Assembly (NCBI GenBank): GCA_028280515.1
Contig: JANQLP010000120.1
Location: 1 to 64,000 of the forward strand
Direction: 5' to 3'
Source: Hyphomicrobiales bacterium
GTDB taxonomy: Bacteria > Pseudomonadota > Alphaproteobacteria > Rhizobiales > Methyloligellaceae
DNA: 64,000 nucleotides
Shown here: positions 8,387 to 15,746 of the stretch, piece by piece
How the letters are laid out: each line of letters opens with the position of its first letter
Position numbering within the stretch: position 1 is the stretch's first letter
Made by a program: the position numbers and the translations under genes
Notes under the pieces: generated by a model
The model's database searches: none
What the model was told of the DNA's origin: nothing
The model's input: the letters and a program-made list of their open reading frames with translations, nothing else

Positions 8387-9418
8387 ATGGACGTGATCAT
8401 CCTGCAGGTTCTCAACGGGCTCGATAAGGGTTCGGCCTATGCCTTGATCGCACTCGGGCTCACGCTCATTTTCGGGACACTCGGCGTCGTAAACTTCGCC
8501 CACGGCGCGCTTTTCATGCTCGGTGCCTTTTGCGCCGTCACACTGAACCGGTTCCTCACCCTGTCCCATCAGGTGGTCGACCCGTCCCGCACGGATTTCC
8601 TCGGCAACCCGCTGAAAGTCGAGGTCCGGTACATTGAAGAGTGGCTTGGCCCCGAGATTGGCGGCGCCATCATAGATTGGTCGGTGCCGCTCTCCATATT
8701 GCTCGCAATTCCCGTAATGGCGCTTATCGGCCTCGCCATGGAGCGCGGGCTCATCAAGCATTTCTACAAACGCCCCCATGCCGACCAGATCCTGGTGACG
8801 TTCGGTCTGGCGATCGTGCTCCAGCAGATCGTAAAGTACTTCTATGGAGCCAACCCGATCGCAACGCCAGCGCCGGAGGCGTTCACGGGATCCTTCGATT
8901 TCGGCGTTCTTCTCGGCTTCGAGCCCTTCTCGATCATCTACCCCTATTGGCGGCTGGTCTATTTCTGTTTTGCGATCGTCATTATCGCGGCGGTGTTTGC
9001 GTTCCTGCGCTTCACGACGTTCGGAATGGTTGTGCGGGCCGGCATGGCTGACCGCGAGACCGTAGGGCTTCTCGGCATAAATATCGGCCGCCGCTTCACG
9101 GTCATGTTCGCGATCGCAGCGATCGTCGCCGGGCTCGCCGGCGTGATGTACACGCCGATTGTGGCGCCCAACTACAATATGGGAATGAACTTTCTGGTGC
9201 TCAGTTTCGTCGTTGTGGTGGTTGGCGGTATGGGCAGCTTGCCGGGCGCCGTGGCTGCCGGATTCCTGCTTGGCATCCTGGAGAGTTTCGCCTCCATGTC
9301 CGCGGTGATCGACCTTGTCCCCGGCATCAATCAGGTCATCATTTACTTGGTCGCGATCATTGTCCTTCTCGTGAGGCCGCGCGGGCTCATGGGACGAAAA
9401 GGCGTCATGGAGGACTGA
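8387..9418 (+). CDS. Branched-chain amino acid/urea-type ABC permease (LivH/UrtB-like)
   Basis: A 343-residue integral membrane permease. It opens with LNGLDKGSAYALIALGLTLI and NFAHGALFMLGAF, the signature of the LivH/UrtB half of HAAT transporters, and ends in LVRPRGLMGRKG. About eight to nine hydrophobic helices are visible, with the cytoplasmic EAA-like loop around VGLLGINIGRRFTVMFAIAA. Polar insertions at about residues 60-90 and 160-180 make it longer than LivH (about 300). It forms a heterodimer with the product of the next gene, which begins three bases after its stop codon. Confidence 0.9.
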   Translation: MDVIILQVLNGLDKGSAYALIALGLTLIFGTLGVVNFAHGALFMLGAFCAVTLNRFLTLSHQVVDPSRTDFLGNPLKVEVRYIEEWLGPEIGGAIIDWSVPLSILLAIPVMALIGLAMERGLIKHFYKRPHADQILVTFGLAIVLQQIVKYFYGANPIATPAPEAFTGSFDFGVLLGFEPFSIIYPYWRLVYFCFAIVIIAAVFAFLRFTTFGMVVRAGMADRETVGLLGINIGRRFTVMFAIAAIVAGLAGVMYTPIVAPNYNMGMNFLVLSFVVVVVGGMGSLPGAVAAGFLLGILESFASMSAVIDLVPGINQVIIYLVAIIVLLVRPRGLMGRKGVMED

Positions 9419-9421
9419 CAT

Positions 9422-10627
9422 ATGCTCGGACTTAGCCGCAAAGACACCACGCTTCTGCTCATCGTCCTCGCGCTGGTCGTGTTGGCGCCGTTCCTCCTCA
9501 ATCCGTTTCCGGAGGACTCGGAGCTTGCACGCTTCAATGCCGGTTACCCGGATCTGATGCAGCGCTTCGTGATCTTCGGCATCTTTGCCATGGGCTTCAA
9601 CATCCTGTTTGGGCTCACGGGCTACTTGTCCTTCGGCCACGCGGCCTTTCTTGGCGTGGGATCTTACGCCGGCGTGTGGATGATGAAACTGCTGACGGTC
9701 AACGTGGTGCCGGCGATCATCGCGTCGGTTGCAGTGGCCGGGGTCTTTTCCTTGCTCATCGGGTACATCTGTCTCAGACGATCCGGCATCTATTTCTCGA
9801 TCCTGACGCTCGCCTTCGCGCAGATGTCCTTCGCCTTGGCGTATTCGGTGCTCACGCCGATCACCGCCGGAGAAACCGGCCTGCAGCTCTCGCTGAACGA
9901 TCCGCGAATCCTGGGCAGTTCGGCTGTCGACGGGACCATTCCGGCCACGAACTTTTTCGGCATCGCAATGCGCGACGGGTTCGAGTGGGCCGTGGGCGGA
10001 TGGAAGTTCACCTTCAATTTCGGATACTACCTCTGCGCGGTGATCATGCTGATCGCGTTCTACATCTCGATTCGCATCTTCCGCTCGCCTTTCGGCGCCA
10101 TGCTCCGCGCGGTGAAGTCGAACCAGCAGCGGATGAACTACACCGGAATCAATCCGAAGCCCTACACGCTCGCCGCCTTCGTCATCTCGGGAATGTATGC
10201 CGGTCTTGCAGGTGGGCTGATGGTGGCCGTGGATCCGCTTGCCGGCGCGGACCGGATGTTCTGGACCGCCTCCGGTGAAGTCGTCCTGATGACGATCCTC
10301 GGAGGCGCGGGGACGCTGGTCGGTCCGTTGCTGGGCGCCGGCGTCATCAAGTATTTCGAGAATATCTTCTCACGGCTCAACGAGGCCGATCTCAATCAGA
10401 TGTTCTCCGGCCTGCCCGACGGGCTGCAGAGCGCCATGGTCACGGTCGCCCAGATGTTTGTCGGCGACGGATGGCTGTTGACGCTCGGCGTCATGTTCAT
10501 GGCCGTGGTCATCTTCCTGCCCGGCGGTATCGTCGAGGGCGGCCAGCGAGTTGCGGGCTGGTTTCGCCGCAAGTCCGGAACTGAAAAGAGCGGCAAGGCG
10601 GCGCCGGCAGCGTCGGCGGCGGAGTGA
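9422..10627 (+). CDS. Branched-chain amino acid/urea-type ABC permease (LivM/UrtC-like)
   Basis: A 401-residue second permease with the LivM pattern [20 protein letters not shown], the loop [20 protein letters not shown], and the C-terminal [13 protein letters not shown] segment. Residues 150-195 carry a soluble insertion ([20 protein letters not shown]) common in urea/amide versions. The basic, Ala-rich C-terminus is cytoplasmic. It is translated from a start three bases after the previous stop, so the two permeases are probably made in equal amounts. Confidence 0.9.
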   Translation: MLGLSRKDTTLLLIVLALVVLAPFLLNPFPEDSELARFNAGYPDLMQRFVIFGIFAMGFNILFGLTGYLSFGHAAFLGVGSYAGVWMMKLLTVNVVPAIIASVAVAGVFSLLIGYICLRRSGIYFSILTLAFAQMSFALAYSVLTPITAGETGLQLSLNDPRILGSSAVDGTIPATNFFGIAMRDGFEWAVGGWKFTFNFGYYLCAVIMLIAFYISIRIFRSPFGAMLRAVKSNQQRMNYTGINPKPYTLAAFVISGMYAGLAGGLMVAVDPLAGADRMFWTASGEVVLMTILGGAGTLVGPLLGAGVIKYFENIFSRLNEADLNQMFSGLPDGLQSAMVTVAQMFVGDGWLLTLGVMFMAVVIFLPGGIVEGGQRVAGWFRRKSGTEKSGKAAPAASAAE

Positions 10628-10636
10628 GGCACCGAC

Positions 10637-11392
10637 ATGGGCATTCTTAAAGTGAGAAATCTCAACAAGAATTTCGGCGGCCTGAAAGCGCTGAACGAGA
10701 TCAATCTCGATGTTGAGGAAGGTACGGTCCATGCCATCATCGGGCCGAACGGGGCGGGAAAGTCGACGTTGCTGAACACCTTTGTCGGCCGGCTCGTCCC
10801 GGATACCGGCGAGGTCAACTTTGACGACCAGCCTCTTCTCAACCGCCAGCCATACGAGATCAACCAGATGGGCGTCTGCCGCGTTTTCCAGACACCGGAG
10901 ATATTCGGTGAGCTGTCACTGCTCGACAATGTGATGATCCCCACCTTCGCCAAGCGCGACGGATCGTTTGTGCTCAACGGTTGGGGTCGAATGGATCGCG
11001 AGACAGACGTCAACGACCAGGCGGAACACGTGCTTGAGGACGTGGGTCTCGCGGACCAGCGTAATGAACTGGCCAATTCGCTGTCACGCGGCGACAAGCG
11101 CAGGCTTGAGCTCGCCATGTGCCTGGTGCAGGCACCGCGGCTGCTCCTGCTCGACGAACCAACCGCCGGCATGTCGCGGGCCGACACCAACAACACCATC
11201 GATCTGCTGAAGAGAATCGGCGAGCGCGGGATTACCAAGATCGTGATCGAGCACGACATGCACGTTGTCTTCTCGCTCGCGGAGAAGATCTCCGTGATGG
11301 CGCAAGGCGCCGTGATCGTGGAAGGAGCGCCTGACGAGATCAAGGGTGATCCGAAGGTCCAGGAGGCTTATCTTGGAGGAGCACACCTATGA
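10637..11392 (+). CDS. HAAT-family ABC ATPase (LivG/UrtD-like)
   Basis: A 251-residue ATPase. Walker A is GPNGAGKST, the signature loop is the LivG-type LSRGDKRRLELAM in place of LSGGQ, Walker B is LLLLDEPTAGM, and the switch histidine is in IVIEHDMHVV. Residues 80-110 hold the LivG-specific GVCRVFQTPEIFGELSLLDN. It energises uptake through the two permeases, paired with the ATPase encoded next, whose start overlaps this stop by four bases (ATGA). Confidence 0.92.
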   Translation: MGILKVRNLNKNFGGLKALNEINLDVEEGTVHAIIGPNGAGKSTLLNTFVGRLVPDTGEVNFDDQPLLNRQPYEINQMGVCRVFQTPEIFGELSLLDNVMIPTFAKRDGSFVLNGWGRMDRETDVNDQAEHVLEDVGLADQRNELANSLSRGDKRRLELAMCLVQAPRLLLLDEPTAGMSRADTNNTIDLLKRIGERGITKIVIEHDMHVVFSLAEKISVMAQGAVIVEGAPDEIKGDPKVQEAYLGGAHL

Positions 11393-12210
11393 CCAAGATG
11401 GAACGGGTCACCAAAAAGGCGAAGCAAGAGAGTGGCGGGCTCGGAATCGACTTCGAGGGTGAGAAAGCACCCGGCAAAAAGCCCACGCTCACGACCGGTG
11501 GTCAGCCGGCTTTCTTCTCGTGCTGGGACATTCACGCCTATTACGGTGAAAGCTATATCGTCCAGGGCGTGAACTTCGACGTTCGCGAGGGTGAGATCGT
11601 CGCCTTGCTGGGCCGCAACGGCGCCGGCAAGACGTCCACCTTGAGGACGATTGCCCGGACCGAAAACCCCGCGCTCAGGCGTGGCGAGATTTGGCTGGAC
11701 CACAAACCGGTCCACGAGATGGCGGCGCACGAGGCAGCCCAAAGCGGAATCGGCCTGGTGCCCGAAGACCGTCGGATCATCCAGGGGCTGACGGTTGAAG
11801 AGAACCTGAAGCTTGCCCAGATCGCACCGCCGCACGGCTGGTCGCTCGAACGTATCTATGACCTCTTTCCACGTCTCGGCGAGCGCAGAACACAGGAGGG
11901 CACGACGCTGTCGGGTGGCGAACAGCAGATGCTGTCCATCGGCCGCGCCTTGGCGCGCGACATCAAACTGCTTCTCCTCGACGAGCCGTATGAAGGTCTC
12001 GCCCCCGTCATCGTCAAGGAAATCGAACGCACGCTCGAGGAGATCAAGGGGTTGGGCATGACCACGATCATCGTCGAGCAGAATGCGATCGCGGCGCTGC
12101 ATCTGGCCGACCGGGCGATTATCCTCGATATGGGACAGATCGTGTTCGACGGCGTCTCTCAGGAGGTCCTCGACGATGCGGATCTGCGGCAGCAATATCT
12201 GGCAATCTGA
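11389..12210 (+). CDS. HAAT-family ABC ATPase (LivF/UrtE-like) with N-terminal extension
   Basis: A 273-residue ATPase with Walker A GRNGAGKTS, signature LSGGEQQML, Walker B LLLLDEPYEGL and H-loop-region IIVEQNAIAAL. The ABC core begins near residue 45 (CWDIHAYYGESYIVQGVNF). The first 44 residues are lysine-rich and look unstructured, absent from typical LivF/UrtE (about 235 aa). Four-base overlap with the preceding ATPase supports translational coupling and hence the upstream start. Where LivF has EPSxGL it has EPYEGL, as in some UrtE/FmdF relatives. Confidence 0.9.
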   Translation: MTKMERVTKKAKQESGGLGIDFEGEKAPGKKPTLTTGGQPAFFSCWDIHAYYGESYIVQGVNFDVREGEIVALLGRNGAGKTSTLRTIARTENPALRRGEIWLDHKPVHEMAAHEAAQSGIGLVPEDRRIIQGLTVEENLKLAQIAPPHGWSLERIYDLFPRLGERRTQEGTTLSGGEQQMLSIGRALARDIKLLLLDEPYEGLAPVIVKEIERTLEEIKGLGMTTIIVEQNAIAALHLADRAIILDMGQIVFDGVSQEVLDDADLRQQYLAI

Positions 12211-12233
12211 CCGGATCTCCGAAGTAGGACACG

Positions 12234-12911
12234 ATGGCCGAAAAGACCAATTCGGACATGACCCTGGCCCTCGACACCAAGGTCGAGAAGGAGTTCGTGG
12301 CACCGCTGACGGCCCTGCGCGCGAACCTGGAAATACTGCGGGACTTTCCGGACCTCGACGCGGAGGAGCGCCAGAAGTTCCTGGAAACGGCTATCCTCGC
12401 CTGCACGCGACTTGAAAAGGCCGTCGAGGACCTCGGTACCGCGGTCTACTCCGCCGGTCGGCAGGGCGAAATCCAGGAATCCGATAGCCCGTCCGCATCA
12501 AAGCACGACAAGCGCTATGCCGAGCGCATTGCATTCCTCGAGGACATCGACGCCGTCGAAATCGATTTCAGCGGTTTCGAATTCACCAACAGTCAGATCG
12601 TCAACGACTTCCATGACGTTGTTGAGGAGATGGTCGAGGCAACCGGGCGCAAATGGTATTTCATCGTCAACTACCGTGATTGCAGCATATGGCCGGAAGC
12701 CTGGGTGGCGTTTGCCCATCGAGGCAAAAAGGTCAATGCCAACTACTCGCTTGGAACCGTCCGGTACGTTGAGACAGAGCCGGAAGAAGGCGGCGGAACA
12801 GCCTCCGTCAAATCGGACGATTTCGATCCGGACATGTTCCCTTCACGCGAACTGGCCCTGGCCAAGCTAGAGGACGAGAGGCGGAAGCATTCGGTTGATG
12901 CGCCCTCGTAA
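12234..12911 (+). CDS. Degenerate HisKA-like helix joined to SpoIIAA/STAS-like domain
   Basis: A 225-residue soluble protein of no named family. Residues 13-68 resemble a histidine-kinase dimerisation helix: VEKEFVAPLTALRANLEIL aligns with the VSHELRTPLTALR pattern, but the phospho-acceptor His is replaced by K19. After a Ser/Asp-rich linker (about 75-95), residues 98-178 (DIDAVEIDFSGFEFTNSQIV, then RKWYFIVNYRDCSIWPEAW) resemble a SpoIIAA/STAS-like fold. The tail is acidic. It starts 23 bp after the last transporter ATPase, on the same strand, and ends the operon. A binding or decoy partner for a kinase, or a cytoplasmic regulator of the transporter, are inferred possibilities. Confidence 0.7.
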   Translation: MAEKTNSDMTLALDTKVEKEFVAPLTALRANLEILRDFPDLDAEERQKFLETAILACTRLEKAVEDLGTAVYSAGRQGEIQESDSPSASKHDKRYAERIAFLEDIDAVEIDFSGFEFTNSQIVNDFHDVVEEMVEATGRKWYFIVNYRDCSIWPEAWVAFAHRGKKVNANYSLGTVRYVETEPEEGGGTASVKSDDFDPDMFPSRELALAKLEDERRKHSVDAPS

Positions 12912-12985
12912 CGGTAGGGCGGAGATCTTACTCGGCATAGCTGCCCACGTCGAAACGTCCCTTGCGACGGACCGGCGGGACCCTG

Positions 12986-13245
12986 GTTCGCCGCGCTGAC
13001 GGGATAACCGCCGTCGCCATGGAAGACCAGCGGGCCGTCGCTGATGAGCTTCACGTCGCAGGAGAAGTCGCGACGCCTCACCTTCAGTCGCAGGTTACTC
13101 AGCGCATCTCGCCCGGCGGCCTTGCTTCTCCACGCATTTCCAAACCATTGATCCAGGCCTTGAAGGGCCCGGCTGTCACGCCCGCGGCCCCAAGCCCTCC
13201 CCCGGCAATGGTCTCGGAAGTAAGATGCGTGCTGGTTGCAGGAAT
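12986..13245 (-). pseudogene. Remnant of a second attH gene
   Basis: On the minus strand this stretch matches two separate parts of the intact attH gene at 14649-15746. Bases 12986-13006 equal 14652-14672 exactly (the last codons, YPVSAAN). From about 13005 the match jumps to the part near 15177 (SDGPLVFHGDGGY) and continues, at clearly lower identity and with frame changes, to the region around 15415. The join falls on a short shared sequence (TGACGG followed by ATA), pointing to an internal deletion of about 0.5 kb. The stop codon TAG has become CAG. No start or frame remains. The rest of the 12912-13345 gap holds no supportable gene. Confidence 0.75.
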
Positions 13246-13345
13246 GGAATTCGAAGCAGATATGCCCCGGTGACCTGCAAAGTTGAACTAGAAGATTATA
13301 TCACGCTAAAAAATCGACCACATAGTTTCCCCGAAAAGCGGTGTA

Positions 13346-14665
13346 ATGAGAAAATTCTTGAAAGCGTCCGCTGTCGTGCTCGGAGCAGTTGTCTTCGTGG
13401 TCGTTGCAGCAATCATCTATGATCGGCTCATATTGGCGCGACACTGTCCTCCATGCCATACGGAGGAGACCCGCAAGTTGCCGATGTTTGGCCCTGAGCA
13501 TCAAGACGGCATCGTGCAGGTTCGTTCCAATGGCCGGCTCTTCCGGGCACGCGTTGCCGGATTTGAAAATGCAGGAGGCGACGGGGTCGTTCTTCTACAT
13601 GGCTACCCTGCCACGTCTATCATGTGGACTCCTGTCATCCATACGCTTGCCAAGAATGGTTTCCGCGTCATCGCATTCGACCAACGAGGTTACAGCCCGG
13701 GCGCACGACCGGGACGAGTAAAGTCATACTCAAAGGACAACCTCGTTGGCGATGCCATCGGTATTGCCAACGCAGTTGGCTTCGAACGCTTTCATATTGT
13801 CGGACATGATTGGGGGGGTGTGATTGCCTGGTTGGCGGCAGACCGGCATCCAGATCGTGTTGCGACAGTAACGTCGCTGGCGACGCCCCACCCTGAGGCA
13901 TTGAGGGAGGCCCTGCTTGGCAGCCTCGAACAGCTAAAAAGCAGCAGTTATGCTCTTTTAACCTTCATTCCCGGTGTCGGTGAATTCATCTTCGGTTTCA
14001 ATCAGGCAGCTTATCTCAAACGATACAGCTGGAATATGATGAGTGCTCCCGTCCGCGATGAATACGAGCGCGTCTTCACCGAGCCGGGTGCCTTAAGTGC
14101 AGCTCTGAAATGGTACCGCGCGAACAGCTTCTTCAGCGGTGCTGTTGTGGCAAAAACACGCCAGCCTACACTCTATATCTGGGGCAACCAGGATCGTTCA
14201 CTGTCGCGAGAAGGCGCCGAAAAAACCGCTGACTATGTGAAAGGGCCATACAAACTTGTGAAAATGATTGCCGCACACCGGCTCGTGACCGAGTTTCCGG
14301 ACAGGGTCTCGCAAGAGATTCTCTCTCATCTTACCCGCTGGCCTATCGCGGTCTTGCCACCGCTGCCACCGGTTTCGAGCGGTGCGGTGGGCGAACAGAA
14401 ATGCGCAGGTTCAAAACCTCGATGCCTTCGTTTGAATGTCGCACCAAACGGCACCGCAATTCAGATAATCAATAAGTGTGAACAGCGCCACGCCGGCACC
14501 ATCATACTCCGCTGCAACAAATGGCCGGATGAGGCCTACACTCTTCACGAGTTTGACCTCGGTCCCGCCAGCAAGACCGTCTATGTAACGCACGGGCTTT
14601 CGTTCGGTGAATGTTATTACAATCAGACGATCTGCATCGCCCCGCACTCTAGTTCGCCGCGCTGA
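13346..14665 (+). CDS. Membrane-anchored alpha/beta hydrolase (epoxide-hydrolase-like) with Cys-rich tail
   Basis: A 439-residue protein with an N-terminal hydrophobic helix (residues 7-27, signal anchor), then an epoxide-hydrolase/haloalkane-dehalogenase type core. The oxyanion region is VVLLHGYPATSIMW, the DQRGYSPGARP motif follows, the nucleophile is the Asp in GHDWGGVIAWLAA, and the catalytic His is probably in IAAHRLVTEFPD. From about residue 335 there is a Pro-rich linker and a roughly 80-residue tail with several cysteines (CAGSKPRCL, INKCEQ, LRCNKW, GECYYNQTIC) that is not part of the hydrolase fold. Base composition is more AT-rich than the neighbours, and the gene sits exactly between an attH remnant and the intact attH, which suggests insertion. 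Its stop overlaps attH's 3' end by 17 bp. Confidence 0.75.
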   Translation: MRKFLKASAVVLGAVVFVVVAAIIYDRLILARHCPPCHTEETRKLPMFGPEHQDGIVQVRSNGRLFRARVAGFENAGGDGVVLLHGYPATSIMWTPVIHTLAKNGFRVIAFDQRGYSPGARPGRVKSYSKDNLVGDAIGIANAVGFERFHIVGHDWGGVIAWLAADRHPDRVATVTSLATPHPEALREALLGSLEQLKSSSYALLTFIPGVGEFIFGFNQAAYLKRYSWNMMSAPVRDEYERVFTEPGALSAALKWYRANSFFSGAVVAKTRQPTLYIWGNQDRSLSREGAEKTADYVKGPYKLVKMIAAHRLVTEFPDRVSQEILSHLTRWPIAVLPPLPPVSSGAVGEQKCAGSKPRCLRLNVAPNGTAIQIINKCEQRHAGTIILRCNKWPDEAYTLHEFDLGPASKTVYVTHGLSFGECYYNQTICIAPHSSSPR

Positions 14666-15746
14666 CGGGATACCCTGTCATCTCCAGATACCCGATCCCT
14701 GAATGTGTGCCGCTCACGGCGACCGGGCCCTCCCAATAGGCTATGGACAGGTCCATCCACGCCTTCGGGTTGACGGCGTCAATCGTGACGTCGAGATTTC
14801 GCCTGGGCAAGGTCACACGCCAGCGTGTCGGCACCTGCCTTCCGGCCACCGCGGTTCGGGACAGTGGTTCCATCTTGAGGTGCGGATCGGGAATGGGCTC
14901 GGTGACGCTATCCGCGCCAATCCAGCTCGCGGACGTGTAAACACTTCCGTCCGCATTGCGAAGTTGAAACCCCATCAGCTTATCGCCGGTATCGAGATGA
15001 AGCGATATCCAGTCCCAACCGGTCTGGTCGGCGGAGAGCGGCTGCGACGACCATTCGCGGTCGAGCCAGGCGTTTCCCGAGACCTCGACCGGCCCGTCCG
15101 GCAGGTTGATGGTGCCGCGGACCTTATAGAATGGCTGGGAGTAGTAATAGCTCGCCTGACCGGTCTCCGATTTGACGGAATAACCCCCGTCGCCATGGAA
15201 GACCAGGGGGCCGTCGCTGACCAGCTCCATATCGTAAGAGAACTCCCCTCCGCTCGCCTTCAGTCGCAGGCGCGACAGGGCATCGTCGGATGGCTTTGCT
15301 TGCCCGAGCATTTCCCAACCATTGATCCAGGCCTTGAACGGCTCAGCCGTCACGCCCGCCGTACCAAGTCCGCCCCTCGCAATCGTCTCGGACGTGAAAT
15401 GCTTGCTGGCCGTTGTCACCGCGGCGTGCGCAAACCACATCTGTCCCGGCGAAAACCGCGTCCCCGCTTCCGGTGTCAGGGCCGACCGGAAAAGGGTCCA
15501 TTGCAGGCCATAGCGATTGCCATCTGCATCGCTCAGGTTGGCGGTGAGGTACCACCATTCGATCCGGTAATCGTTGTGCGCGGCATGATCGCGCGGGAAT
15601 ACGAACGGCTTTCCGGGCTCCGGCACCGAGAACCCCTCCGCGTCGCCGCCGAGGCCCGAAAACCCCTGCCCCAAGGCCTGAACTGCACCAAGGATCGCGA
15701 TGATCGCCGTGGCGACCACAATTATTCGGTTCCAGCTAGTGCGCAT
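14649..15746 (-). CDS. AttH / hydroxyneurosporene-synthase-like (CrtC-type lipocalin) exported protein
   Basis: A 365-residue protein with an N-terminal signal or anchor (RIIVVATAIIAILGAV) and the two-lipocalin AttH/CrtC fold. Family markers are FPRDHAAHNDYRIEWWYLTA, LMFAHAAVTT-type wording at MWFAHAAVTT, WLDREWSSQPL and GWDWISLHL. It is encoded with a lipoprotein-type ABC exporter as in the AttEFGH set of Agrobacterium, whose function is probably envelope lipid or lipoprotein handling rather than carotenoid chemistry. The start overlaps the permease stop by 11 bp. The 3' end is the donor sequence matched by the remnant at 12986-13245. Confidence 0.82.
   Translation of the reverse strand: MRTSWNRIIVVATAIIAILGAVQALGQGFSGLGGDAEGFSVPEPGKPFVFPRDHAAHNDYRIEWWYLTANLSDADGNRYGLQWTLFRSALTPEAGTRFSPGQMWFAHAAVTTASKHFTSETIARGGLGTAGVTAEPFKAWINGWEMLGQAKPSDDALSRLRLKASGGEFSYDMELVSDGPLVFHGDGGYSVKSETGQASYYYSQPFYKVRGTINLPDGPVEVSGNAWLDREWSSQPLSADQTGWDWISLHLDTGDKLMGFQLRNADGSVYTSASWIGADSVTEPIPDPHLKMEPLSRTAVAGRQVPTRWRVTLPRRNLDVTIDAVNPKAWMDLSIAYWEGPVAVSGTHSGIGYLEMTGYPVSAAN

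Noticed and set aside
14649..15746. Carotenoid 1,2-hydratase (crtC) and hence a carotenoid cluster
   Set aside because: The fold resembles CrtC, but the gene is coupled to a FtsX-type permease and LolD-type ATPase as in AttEFGH, and no carotenoid genes are present.
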